Shown piece by piece: positions 9,340 through 19,869 of a stretch of DNA of 28,698 bases. Every line of letters starts with the position of its first letter. Within the stretch, counting starts at the first letter, position 1. This DNA comes from Chara braunii (taxonomy: Eukaryota; Streptophyta; Charophyceae; Charales; Characeae), in contig BFEA01000011.1 in the NCBI GenBank assembly GCA_003427395.1, positions 1,390,079-1,418,776 of the forward strand. Direction: 5' to 3'. A program made the position numbers and the translations under genes. The notes under the pieces are model-generated. The model did no database searches. It was not told where the DNA came from and was given only the letters and a program-made list of their open reading frames with translations.

Positions 9340-11071
9340 AAGGTCTACCCTTTCTTTAGGCGCTTGCTCAGAGGTAGGTTCAAGTTTAGATAGTTAGAAC
9401 GATTTTTGAGTACGAGCGTGACATGGAGATTGTTGTCCATAAGCTTATAGATCTTGCTTGGGGGATTGGTCTATCTGTATTTCAGGTCCTCTTGATTGTT
9501 TGATTCAAGATCAGGACTAGACTCAGCTTGATCCTACAAAGGATCATCTTCTGTTATCACTGATAACAGGTTGGTTGCCGACTCGTCGGTTTACAACTCG
9601 ACTCCAATTCATCCTCAATAACTCAACCTAAAAGACTTTAGCCCTGGTGATTTTTGTTGTTTTATTAAGGTTTTCACCCATACTTTTTATTGAATGGTCA
9701 TTTAACAAAGGTACTGAGTATTTAATTATGGTTGGTTGGACAAGAGTTGGGTCTTGCATGGCTCAAGCGAGGTGTATGAGTATAGAGGTTGTCTAAAGTT
9801 GATACCATGTAGTGCGTGGACATTTGGTTGACTCTTTGATGTGATTGTAGGTATGTTTTGTGGTTCAGATCTTGGATTTGAATGTCTGCGATCACACACA
9901 CATATATGGTTGTGAGAAGTCTCACTGTGATTGTGAGAAGTGATCGTCACATACATATCCCCCCTTAAATATATATGCGTATGTACCTATGTTAGGTGTT
10001 CGCGTGGCATGGGAGGGCTCATGCTTAAGGGTTACATAGGGGTTGAGATTGGGAAAAGAAAGAAAACCCCGCTTTATTACTGAATGTTTCTTAAAGATTT
10101 TTTAGTCGGACGTTGGTCATGGGCCTGGATTCAAGGTCCTTGTCCAGGACATCCCAGGTCTTAGACTCTGCATGGAAGGGATCTTCCCCCTCGCAGAGCT
10201 TATTTGCCCTGCCTATCGAGACACTCAGCCTAAGAATCGGAGGTGCCCCGGAAGCCGCACGACTATTCCTTCAGTCGTGCAATATCGTGAGGAAGTAGAC
10301 CCTTACGATACTTCGAGAGTGACGCTTGAGTGTCATAAGCGGTACTCGGATCCACTAGGAACCGCTTGATTATAGGCATTACATAGTACGCCATCATTGC
10401 GATCGCTTGCGTATGCTTGCATTGCGAGTCAATATGAGTTCGCCCTAGGTCCGCGTGGTTTTTATACTAAGTCTCGCGCGCGACGCCTGTCCGATTTCCG
10501 CATCGGAGAGTTATGGGACGGCTACTAAGGGACTAGGAGTGTCGTCACATTGTTTATCCGCTATTGTTTTGTATAGGTATGTGTATGTTTGTGTGTTTTT
10601 AACTTTTTATGTTCTTTAAAGTGGTGTGCGCGTGGTGTGTGGGATGCGTCCTAGTCGACCGGTGACGAGCCGCACTTGGGACCTCAGCCCCCCAAGATGT
10701 CAGTTCGCGTACTGGTTCGATAGAGGCGTACTACTGCGCGTACCCCCTATGCTACAACGAACGAGAAACGCCCTCGGTTGGTCCACCTCTGCGATTGCAA
10801 CTGATCAACTTTCGTACTGTGGACTGGTAGTTCGGCGGGGATACGCCCACAGAAGGGAGGTGACAGCTCCCGTAAGGTAGAGGTAAGTCGTGCCTCGCGT
10901 AGGCCCTATCCTGTCGTAGGGGCTCGCGAGAGGTATGGTTGGCGCACTCGGCCGGAGCGGCTTGCGGAAGCTTCATGTATATTTGCGACGAGGATTTAGA
11001 CAAACTCCTGCGTGACGCGGTCGGGAGGGTCCCGCACTGCCTTGTGTGGTGCCGGACCGATGCGCTCGACA

Positions 11072-11395
11072 GCGGGGTTCAAAGCTTGTAGTCCCAAGAA
11101 AAAAGGGGACAAATACCATAAATTATTGTGCTCTTGTACGATTGTTTTTTTTCCCTACAGAAAATACAACACCAATTTTTTAAACCTTCTTTTTTTCATT
11201 TCTTGTGTACATTAATTACACAAAAAGGTGCCACACACGATTTGCATCGATGCTAGTCGGTCGAGGCCCCAGGGATGGTGTCAGTGGTTTGTTTAAAATA
11301 GAGGTTAAAGCGGGTAAGCTTAGAGAACAAAAGAAAAAACAAAACATATGCAACATGATAATAAATAAAACAAACAAAAGAAGACGTCATATGCG
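11072..11395. other. No gene recognised (AT-rich spacer)
   Basis: This is sequence just inside the large inverted repeat, with A- and T-runs and no coding or RNA signal that I can support. Confidence 0.4.
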
Positions 11396-11397
11396 CA

Positions 11398-11399
<2 letters not shown>

Positions 11400-11447
<48 letters not shown>

Positions 11448-11515
11448 CTCAGTGACATGCACGCTGGGCTCCGCGCATGTCGCTGACTCTCTCTCTCTTT
11501 TTTTTTTTTTTTTTT
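11400..11515. repeat. (AG)n microsatellite, hairpin, then (CT)n and poly(T)
   Basis: An AG run of about 46 bp (11401-11446) is followed by CAGTGACATGC (11450-11460), a 14-nt loop, and GCATGTCGCTG (11475-11485), then CT repeats and a T run. The 11-bp stem has one G-T pair and extends outward into AG:CT pairing, giving a stem of over 20 bp. It resembles a microsatellite-flanked foldback; a small-RNA precursor is possible but unsupported. Confidence 0.75.
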
Positions 11516-11559
11516 GCTACGTGTCCATACCTCGATTTTCTCAACTCCAAGCATTTGGA

Positions 11560-11883
11560 TTAACGAGTCGAAATAAACGAGTGCAAGCAAGCGGGAGCCG
11601 ACACAGGCGAACCTCGGTGCCTAGGCACCGAGTCCAAGTACAAATCTTCATTGTGGCCTATGGGCATGAAGGAAGCAACATAGACTAGCGAATGTGCCTT
11701 ATCCACGACATGCTTATATAGCCATAATTTGTGCAAGGACAAAGCTCGTAAGGCTATGTCGGAAGTCGTGATCCTATCTACGAGAAACTGATAAAGCATG
11801 TCCATATTGTCATGCCATGCATTTGTAACAGTAACGACTTTCGGGAAAGCCAGCTTTGGTGTGAAGTAATGTAGCAGCAACAC
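11560..11883 (-). CDS. Hypothetical 107-codon frame
   Basis: This minus-strand frame runs from an ATG at 11883 to a stop at 11560. The middle (residues about 20-80) has balanced composition and reads like protein, with a His/Leu-rich stretch around DIALRALSLHKLWLYK. I recognise no family. There is no signal peptide. Neighbours are repeats and LINE remnants, so an element-derived fragment is likelier than a gene. It may also be chance. Confidence 0.2.
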   Translation of the reverse strand: MLLLHYFTPKLAFPKVVTVTNAWHDNMDMLYQFLVDRITTSDIALRALSLHKLWLYKHVVDKAHSLVYVASFMPIGHNEDLYLDSVPRHRGSPVSAPACLHSFISTR

Positions 11884-11889
11884 TCAGAG

Positions 11890-12670
11890 TTGGTCTTCAA
11901 ACGTGTGGCTATGAAATCTAAGTTATAATTGTCATCGGGGCAAGTTCAGATGGAAGAAGCACAATGTTTTGATATCCGGGGTATGAATTAATCCTTGTCC
12001 TGGGGCTTACGTTATTATTCAAGAGGAAAACGTCCAATTACATTCGCGGGCAGTTATGGCATAATACTACACTTTTTGTCTCTTGTTTGCTAGAGGACTG
12101 GTTTCGGCTATAACCTAGGGTCGAGCCAAATGAGTGTAATAAGATGTAATCACTGGAATAGAACCGTGAGCAGTAGGATCGGAATTCCGACTTACCCACC
12201 AATTCTCTTCTAAAAATCTACTTCGCAAATCCTCATTCTCTATAATCGAGTCGATGCTGGCTAGTGAAGGACACGTGTAGCAGGAATATACAACTATTAT
12301 TTCGTCATTTCCAGAAGGCGTCCTGGTGTGGACTCAACTCGGTTGTGATCCAATTTCTTGGTTTCATCGATAGCAATGAAATAATTGCTCGCCCTTTTCA
12401 GGTAATCTCTCGCCCCATTCACACATCCCATGCGGTTGGTTCCCTACTCATTTCGTATTAAGTAAGTCGGGGATTACCCTTTCACATTATCTCACGTGTG
12501 TTTCGGTTGGATTTGAGAACGCAGCTTTGTGCCATGAAGTGCAATCAACGTGCGGGAAAGACAGGCGAACGTTTTCAAAGAACTCTCGGAGTCCGAATGA
12601 TCCAGACTATGTAAATTATTTGATGATTGCTATAGACAATAAATTTCCCCATGTGGTCTCTGCACGACTC
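11890..12670. other. No gene recognised (upstream of LINE ORF1)
   Basis: Mixed-composition sequence without a supported frame. Its right part may be the 5' region of the LINE that becomes recognisable near 12680. Confidence 0.35.
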
Positions 12671-13429
12671 AATTCGCTAGAGTCATCAAAGAGCCAAATT
12701 GTGTGATAATTAAGGTAGACCTGAGAGTATACGATGTCCAGACCCAATGGCTAAGGGAGCATGTAGTAATGGTTTCCTTTGGGCAAGCATCTGTCTCTCT
12801 TCCAGTCGATGTCAAACGCAGGGTCATAAGACTCTACGAGAATGGGTGGATCGACATGCCTATGCTGGGGGAAGAGTCGAAACAGGTTTTTTCATGAACG
12901 AAGGTAGAACCTTGCTTTCGTATGTGGCGTGTAACAGGGAAGTTACTCAATGGATGCTCAGCATGGGGAATGATGGGATTGAAGAAGATGGGAAATGATA
13001 CGACTTGCACTTCAAGCCATGGATGTCCGAAAAAAAAACTTCAGGATTGGCGGAAAAAAATTAGAATCGACCTATTTTTTGTCAGATGCCTCCCCATTCC
13101 AATGGCAGCTCTGGCAATTTTGAAAGATGCGGTTGAACTGACATTTGGAAAAGTGGTCAAGGAGAATGCAGTGCCCAAAAAAACATAAGCACCTCAACTT
13201 GCTAGTGTCAGGTTCGATCTGGAATCAGGGGCCAAAGACCATTACACCAGGTGTTTAACAATCGACCTCCTGAACAATAGAGGCACGGCCAAGATTGAGG
13301 TGGAAGCTCTTGATACTCCATGGTGTCCCGTATGTAAAGGGTTTTTCCACAATGAGTTTGACGATGATTGTCCAACACTTAACTGGCGGAGAAATCGTCA
13401 GAACAGAGCATCTCAGATATGGACAACAC

Positions 13430-13495
13430 AGACCCCCCCTGCCACCCCTTCCTCCTTGCCTCCCCCTCCTCCCCCCCCCCTCTCCCCCCTCCTAT
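13430..13495 (+). repeat. C-rich pyrimidine tract in LINE ORF1
   Basis: A nearly pure C/T run follows the zinc knuckle and would encode a Pro/Ser-rich linker. The bias is confined to the plus strand of the LINE. Confidence 0.8.
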
Positions 13496-14525
13496 GATCA
13501 TCTGGGCAGATCTCATCACCAAAATAGGAGACAGGGAACAAGGGGGCCGAGGGGTTTGAGAAAACCAAAGGGGTAGGGAAGAGGAAGAAGGAAGGGAGGG
13601 AGATCCTTGCTATTCCGATTTAAGTTCCTCCCTCCAGAGCCGCAGGCGCGATACAGATGGGGGAAGTGGGGGCACCCCCACCCCATCAGCAGCGTCTGGC
13701 TAGATTCAACTGAGAGAGGTAGCTACCTCTCGCTGGTGGCACAGTCAGCAGGGGAAGACAAGTGGCGCCTCATAGTTAGGGTCTGAACCCTCTGAATGGC
13801 CCCGACTGAGGAACTCGGTGGAAGGGAGCCCTCATAAGCACATTAACGTCACATTTACCCACTATAACGTCATGTTCTCAGGAGAATATCGCCCAGTGGT
13901 TTCATTCAAAGAAGGGAAAATTAGGGAAACTTTAAAACCACAGTCGTCACACAACAACAGGGTGACAATAGGTTAGGAGATCTTAGCTTATACGAGAACC
14001 GTTTCCAACCCCTACGAATTACGGCATGTTCAGACACCGAGCTAGACTCCCCAAGACTTTCTCAAACGGACCCAAATGATGCCTCTGCTCTCACCCCTAA
14101 CGACACCCTGGAGCACTTGCCTACTGCGCAAAAAAAAGGAAAGGAATCCTCTTCACAAAAAAAGGCCAAAATCATTTGGGTTAGTAACGGTAAGGAATTC
14201 AACAAGCTCACAAGCCGACCATTGTTTACCACAAGCACAATTGAGCCCAGGGGCACAACAGGTGCTTCCTCATTCGGCCCTACAACCAACTCCAACATAA
14301 CCTGAGAGGGGGAGAGAAAAGGCAAAGACTCAAAAATCCTCGCGCTCTCGAGTGCCCATTCGATGAAAAGTTTAACGAGAAAGGATAAGGGTAAGGTGAA
14401 GGAGATTTTGGTTCCCATCATCTGTGTTTCTTCCGACAATGGTTCAATGGTGTTCGCCTTCACTCAACCCTAGGGGTCTCTGAGCTTACCTGTAACGAAG
14501 ATAGAGGACCAACCTATTGGACTTT

Positions 14526-14579
14526 CCATTTTGGGCAGTGTAAGAAAAATCACCATTTTGGGCAGTGTAAGAAAAATCA
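14526..14579 (+). repeat. Perfect 27-bp tandem duplication inside LINE ORF1
   Basis: Two identical 27-bp copies, 14526-14552 and 14553-14579, keep the reading frame (9 codons each, containing GSVRKITI). The identity implies that the duplication is young compared with the stops around it. Confidence 0.9.
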
Positions 14580-14831
14580 TTAATGTAAGTGGCCAAGTTC
14601 GGATCCTCCCTGAGCCCAAGATGGGCAGACATGTAGTGGACTCAATCCTTAGTAAAAAGATAAGTATGTACCCAGTTTTCTTGCACATCCACATTCTAGA
14701 TGAGTTAAGAAAAAGTTTCCAGACAAAATATCCATACAGGGTAGCTATTTCGGAATTCACCGATCTTAACAGTAAGACCTTGAGATTGATTCAGTTGATG
14801 GAAGACCTCACTGCTGGGAAATTGCTGACTC

Positions 14832-14942
14832 GATCAGCCAAACTGCTCTGACAGACTTTGTCCTCTCTGAGCGAGTTCAAAGCTCAGTTGAAGAGCCCCT
14901 GGACTCTCACTTAGCTCCCCACCCCAGTAGAAGAGGAAGACA
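14832..14942 (+). repeat. 111-bp direct repeat, copy 1 (LINE ORF1/ORF2 junction)
   Basis: This segment sits between the ORF1 tail and the ORF2 endonuclease and recurs at 15661-15771 with scattered substitutions. Here it is in its natural LINE position. Confidence 0.85.
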
Positions 14943-14992
14943 AGAGAAGAAAACTATCTATAGAGCAGTCTCGCCAGATCCAGCTACGAGGC

Positions 14993-15660
14993 ATGCAGGA
15001 AAACCTCCAAATGGTTTTGCCAAACCGTATTAGCATCTCTTCCTGGAATCTATGTGGTTTGGGTGATACTACGAACAAGCACCACAATAGCAGAATTGCC
15101 ACACGGTGCCGGTCCCAAAAAGTACACATCCTGTGCATTAAGGAGTTGAAGTTGGACCATAACAAAATCTATATTTCACTACGCTGGAGGAGTGACCCTC
15201 AGTTCCCGGTCCCAGCTAGTGGGACCAAGGGAGGTTGCGGGATACTTTTTTCAAAAAGACCTTCAAGTTGACATAATCGACAAATTGGCAGATCCACAGG
15301 GTCGTTTTGTATGGGTAAAATTTGTTATGGGGCAAGAAGATTGGGCCATCATGTCCATATACTCTCACATGACTTATAAAGAAATAACTTTTTTTTTTTT
15401 TTTAATAGCCAAGTTATATACCAGACACAAAGAATCTGTTGATAGCAGCAGATTGGAATATCGTCCTTCTACCGGGACTAGACTCTCGTGAAATCATACC
15501 TACCAGGCGTGGCACCAACCTGTTAGTGGAATTCACAGCGTCTCGTGGCTTTTCATTTATTTTTCAGGAAATGAATCCAGACACCCCAGGTTATACCTGG
15601 TTTGGTTCCCAGGTGTCCAGTTCGTGGACAGACCCCAGAAGAAGTTTACACTTCTTCCTG
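14993..15660 (+). pseudogene. LINE ORF2 endonuclease domain (APE type), decayed and truncated
   Basis: This is the endonuclease/exonuclease/phosphatase domain that nicks target DNA for LINE integration. Motifs appear in order: ISISSWNLCGLG (start of the domain, catalytic Asn), LCIKELKLD (catalytic Glu), GGCGILFSK, GRFVWVKF, WAIMSIYSH, IAADWNIVLLPG (the GDFN-like Asp/Asn motif) and DTPGYTWFG. At least two frameshifts separate them, one near the A-run at about 15250 and one near the T-run at about 15390-15405. The domain breaks off at 15660, after LHFFL, before the SDH motif that the inverted copy keeps. It is colinear with ORF1 upstream, so both belong to one LINE. It forms an inverted repeat with 17360-17990. 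Confidence 0.85.
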
Positions 15661-15771
15661 GATCAACCAAACTGCTCTGACGGACTTTGTTCTCTCTGAG
15701 CAGGTTCAAAGCTCGACAGAAGAGCCCATAGACTTTCATTGAGCTCCCCACCCAAGTAGAAGAGGAAGACA
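15661..15771 (+). repeat. 111-bp direct repeat, copy 2 (misplaced LINE segment at a breakpoint)
   Basis: This is a second copy of 14832-14942, attached directly to the broken endonuclease. The next base (15772) already belongs to the inverted LINE. It therefore marks a rearrangement junction. Confidence 0.85.
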
Positions 15772-18000
15772 CATGTTGATTGATGCCTCAGATAAAAGAC
15801 AGTAATTTCCTATAACTTTGTGGATTTTATCTTGGGATTCCTTAGTGTTAGAGCTAGCCATTGTGAGGTCATCCGCTATGGCACTATATTTTCAGTGTAG
15901 TGAAGGAGAAACCTTATGACGGATGTTGTCTAGAAAGACTTCCAACTGCACCACAAAAAGTAAAGGAGCAAGATGACATCCTTATCTCAAAGACCTAGTG
16001 AGTGAAAAAATTGGTAAAATCTTCTCATTTACTTTTACCACTGCTGTATAATTAGAATATATTATCTTGACCCATGTGCAAAGGAGATCCCAAAGTTCAT
16101 GCGTTTTAAAGTGGTGCCACAGATGTCCATCCTACTTCGTCGTATGTTTTTTCTAAATTTATGAGGATAACTGCATCTTCTATTTTTTCCATGCTGATCA
16201 TTTCTCGTGTTTGGATAGTTGTCAAAATGTTTTCAAATATAGACCGGTCCGTGACAAATGCACATTGTCCGCATCCAGTTATTTGTGGTAAGTACTTGGC
16301 AAGCCTAAGGCTAGCGATTTTGCTAGGATCTTGTATGCTACATTTAGGAAATATATTGAGCGATAGTTGTGTATGTCCCTTTTATCACTTTTTTTGTACA
16401 GCAAGGTGATCATGTTTTTCACCCAACCAGGTGGTAGGTGTTTACCTTCCAGATGAAAGTTGTAAATTTATAACAGGAAGGGGTCCACCACTCCCAAGTG
16501 GTCGTAAACAATTCTACCGGGAGGCCGTCCAAGCCTGGGCATTTACCAAGTGTCATCTGCCCTGCTGCAAATCTAAGTTTATCCAGTGTGAGAGGCCTGT
16601 TCAATTAAAGTCTGGCATGACCTGCGAGACTGATATTGGAGCGGTTAGATAAAGCCGAGTTAGATGAGAGGTCTATATCGAATCCCCCACCTAGTAAATG
16701 GGTTGTAAGGATCTCCTTGAAGTAATCTGCAGCATAGGAACACATGTCTAGGATTGCTATGGTCAACGGCCTATGATTGTAAAAGGGATGAGATAGTTCT
16801 CGTAATATAGGTCTGAAATGCCTAGCGAGGAGAGATCTGAAAGTTATTTTAGGTATTCTGTCAAACCCCATGATACCACAGATTTTCAACCACTCCAGTC
16901 ATTGTTCTTGATGTTGAATGTCCAATTTTTCTAGCTCTTGTAGGGGCATTTTTCTCACCTTAGACCAATAAAAGTTTGAGTAGGCATCTTTACTAGGTAG
17001 GATCTTGCTTTCAATATTTTATTTATTATCTATTTTTCTTTAAAAATATGGTTTTCAACTTTGATTTGTGAGAAGACATCCAACGCTACTTGGATCATTC
17101 TTAGGCCGACATCGACCCATTGTTGGTCATCTTTAAAAAAAAAAACATTGGCATCATGCCACCTGTTCATGTGTTTCTTGACCCATTCGGTAATTTCTGA
17201 GTCCTGAAGGTGAGATGCGTTAAAACAAAAGGGACTCTTATGTCTGTTTATGTTGCGATTGACAATAAAATCTGCAAGCAGTGCGTAGTGGTCTGATAAA
17301 TCTAAAACCTGGGTGTCTGTACTTATACACCTTTCACAAAAAACTCCTCTCGCCAGGAAGAAGTTTAGACTTTTTTGGGGGTTTATCCATGAACTGGACA
17401 CCTGGGGACCAAACCAGATATAGCCTGGGGTGTCTGGATTCATTTCGTGAAAAATAAATGAAAAGCCCCAAGACGCTATGAATTCCACTAACAGGTGATG
17501 TCACACCTAGTAGGTATGATTTCAGGAGAGTCTAGTCCCGGTAGAAGGACGATATTTCAATTTTCTGCTATCGGCAAATTCTTTGTGTCTAACTTGGTAT
17601 TTTTTGTTTTTTAAGTTCTTTCTTTATAAGTTACGGGTGCATATATGGACATGATGGCCCAATCCTTTTGCCTCACAACAAATTTTACCCATACAAAACA
17701 GTCTTGTGGATCTGCGAATTTATCGATTATGTCAACTTGAAGGTCTTTTTGCAAAAAGTATCCCGCAACCTCCCTTGGTCTCATTAGCTGGGGCCGAGAA
17801 TTGAGGGTCACTCCTCCAGCGCAGTGGAACATATATTTTGTTATGGTTCAGCTTCAATTCCTAAACGCACAGGATGTGTACTTTTTGGGACGGGCACCAT
17901 GTGACGATCCGACTATTGTGGTGCTTGTTCGTAGTATCACCCAAACCACGTACATTCCAGCAAGCGATTTTAAAATCTACATTCCTTCTTCCAGAACCAT
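15772..18000 (-). pseudogene. Inverted LINE ORF2: endonuclease plus reverse transcriptase, decayed
   Basis: Read on the minus strand from about 18000, the order is: CWNVRGLGDTTNKHHN, HILCVQELKLN, VDIIDKFADPQ, MSIYAPVTYKE, PDTPGYIWFG, then LDLSDHYALLADF (the SDH codons at 17288-17296). The inter-domain region (about 17030-16620) and the reverse transcriptase follow. RT motifs are LGKCPGLDGLPVELF (about 16540), HNYRSIYFLNVAYKILAKSLA (about 16340), GCHLAPLLFVV (about 15980) and the catalytic AIADDLTMAS box (ADD codons 15868-15876). The frame is broken by several stops and shifts. It ends at 15772, in LLSEASIN just after the catalytic box, so the thumb and C-terminus are missing from this piece. 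The endonuclease matches 14993-15660 closely but is more complete. Confidence 0.88.
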
Positions 18001-18290
18001 TTCAGTTGGCAGCAGACTGTGGAATGCAACATGTCCCGACCAAAAATTCAGAATGATTACTCTACGTTCAAGTTTCTTTATTAGATGTCGTTGTTACACA
18101 AGATCTCTTACTAACTTCCAAGGTGTTAGCTTGTATATCCAATTGGGAGAAAACTTAGTCCCTCTCCCTATTTGAACGAGCCCTGGTTCTCTCCTCATCA
18201 ACCTTTTCTATTTTATCATTCCCCTGTATTGTTCATCTTTTGGGCGATATCGCCTATAATACAATAAAAAGAGTTGCAGCCAAAAGAGCA
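18001..18290. other. Sequence between inverted and forward LINE pieces
   Basis: It probably contains the region preceding ORF2 of the inverted LINE, read on the minus strand. I cannot align it with 14832-14990, and no gene is supported. Confidence 0.35.
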
Positions 18291-18299
18291 GAGATCCAT

Positions 18300-19720
18300 G
18301 CCTAAGGTAGCCTGGGATATAATCTAAGTTGAAAAAGATCAAGGGTGCTAGGAATCATGGACCCCAGGTTGCAAAACAACGTTAGTCTCAAAATGGTCAT
18401 TCCAAGGCGTGATGGAACAACAAAAACAAGTTTGAAAAATATAAGTGAAATATATTTTAGGATCTGAATGAGATCTAGTTTAACCGATGGATCTATGGAG
18501 ATGCCTGCATACCCTCTCCTTTGCAAAGAAAAACACAAAAGCAGGTTGTGGCGAAACCTACTGTTTGCATGGAACAAGATCCGACCTACAATCCGAAAGT
18601 CGTCCGGCACCAAGTCTGAAATCCTTTTACAACCCTTATTTCATAATCCACGAATTCTTCAAAACGATTTTACACCCTTATCGACCAATGATACCAAGGG
18701 TTGTTTCAAAACTTGGATGATTGAAGGTATCACCCAAATTAGGGACCGATGAGACTTCGCGCATGAAGATTGGATTACATACGAGAATTTGATAAAAAAG
18801 TTACCAAGGATACACAATATCGCAAACAATACAACAAAATTAATTACCATTATTCCAACATCATGGAAAAATACTATCGGGAACTCGCCATTTCAAATCT
18901 ATAGCACCTAACTCTAGAAAGAAGGAGAATAAAATGTTGTCTGGAGAGTGATTGGCCCCCATATACCATCAGGGTCCAAAGTTCATAAATGGGTCACCAC
19001 AGGTATATCTGCGCACGATCAAACACTAAACTTTTCAGAAGAAATCTGTATTCAAGCAAATTCCGAATGGGAAGATACCACGAAAGTCAGGGTCTGGTCC
19101 AGGTTCGATAAAACGGGAAAATAATTTTTCAATGTGGGTAGAAAAGCAAGTTCCTATGCAGTCGAACCCTTCCTACGAGGATGGAAAACACAACAGAGCA
19201 AAGGTAAATTCGTACCTCTGTCACGATACAAACAAAAAATAGGAGTGGCAGTTAAAAACGACCTCCTATAAAATAAATCACTCAACACAACAACTTTAAG
19301 ATGGATAGACAGACAGTTGATGTATATCGAAGAAGAAAGACTACTAGGGTTGTGGAAACAACTAAAAAAACTTCCAGAATAGAAGATTGTGAGTATCCTT
19401 TGGTTACAGCCCATAAATATCATTCTCTTAGCAGAGGGGCTAACATCCAAAAGAATGGAAGTTCCTCGAGCCTGCTCGAGATGCAAATGGACATGAGAAA
19501 CAACCATGCACATTTGGGTATGATGTCCGTTTTCGTTGATAATCTTGCAATGGTGGAGAAAACACTAGGAAACCTTCTCATCAGAAGCCTTTCTATGGAA
19601 TGACGTTTGGATTGAAACAGGGATCTCGACTACCATAAACAATTATTCATCAGGATGGGGCTACGTCGGACAAGTGGCACAGGGCATAGTCATGTACTTC
19701 ATCTAACAATTTCGGAATAC
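18300..19720 (+). pseudogene. LINE ORF2 C-terminal part with zf-RVT zinc-binding motif, decayed
   Basis: The frame opens with KVAWDII, then LGIMDPRLQNNVSL, the pattern seen after the reverse transcriptase in plant LINEs. About 18474-18749 is open and carries SLTDGSMEMPAYPLL, SSGTKSEILLQPLFHNPRI and TKGCFKTWMIEGITQI. After several shifts, a zinc-binding stretch follows: Cys codons at 19473 and 19482, His at 19509, Cys at 19524 (CX2CX8HX4C, with CPF after the last Cys), typical of the zf-RVT domain. TGA stops at two places within this motif may be decayed CGA codons. No poly(A) end was found near 19720. The orientation is opposite to the preceding LINE piece, and the parts are complementary: that piece lacks the C-terminus and this one lacks the endonuclease and catalytic box. 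Confidence 0.75.
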
Positions 19721-19869
19721 TGATGTATTCAATAGAGACCTGCTTGGAAGGGATTAGATGCAGGTACAAATTCGAAGTCATTTATGAATCACGATTCTAA
19801 TGGACAAAAGGCGGAAAGACCCAATTTGGTTCTCATGGACATGGGGCCTGGGAAACAAGTTCGCTACTT

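Larger units (their letters stand above)
4183..11071 (+). mobile_element. Left arm of a large inverted repeat: non-coding retrotransposon-like element
   Basis: This stretch is homologous, in opposite orientation, to 20930-26292. Matching blocks seen by eye are 4183-4260 with 26215-26292, 4660-4860 with 25600-25820, 6690-7205 with 23210-23770, 8600-9345 with 22650-23030, 9400-9960 with 21960-22600, and 10100-11071 with 20930-21830. Homology stops close to 4183 (TGTCGG) and 11071 (TCGACA). These ends look like LTR-type short inverted termini, but I find no matching target-site duplication. No gag or pol is visible. A primer-binding-site-like motif at 9230 suggests that part of it is a very long LTR. 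The segment 4870-6690 does not align by eye with the other arm. Confidence 0.6.
12680..14851 (+). pseudogene. LINE (plant L1 type) ORF1, decayed
   Basis: ORF1 encodes the nucleic-acid-binding protein that coats LINE RNA. The frame through 12703-12897, 12922-13188 and 13300-13497 is the same reading frame, broken by stops at 12895 and 13186. One part (about 12900-13010, REVTQWMLSMGNDG, then FKPWMS) reads in another frame, and an A-run near 13030 is the likely site of the shift back. The order matches plant ORF1 proteins of the DUF4283 type: CVIIKVDLRVYD, then the REVTQ and FKPW phrases, VRCLPIPMAALAILKDAV, a VRFDLESG-like stretch, then a zinc knuckle (CX2CX4HX6C, codons 13324-13371). A proline-rich pyrimidine tract follows (13430-13495). 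The tail is hydrophilic and Lys/Ser-rich (about 14030-14470 and 14531-14851, one common frame with stops). It leads directly to the ORF2 endonuclease. Confidence 0.75.

Noticed and set aside
4178-11076. Target-site duplication around the left large-repeat arm
   Set aside because: The 5 bp before 4183 (TAAGT) and after 11071 (GCGGG) do not match, so clean LTR-element borders are not shown.
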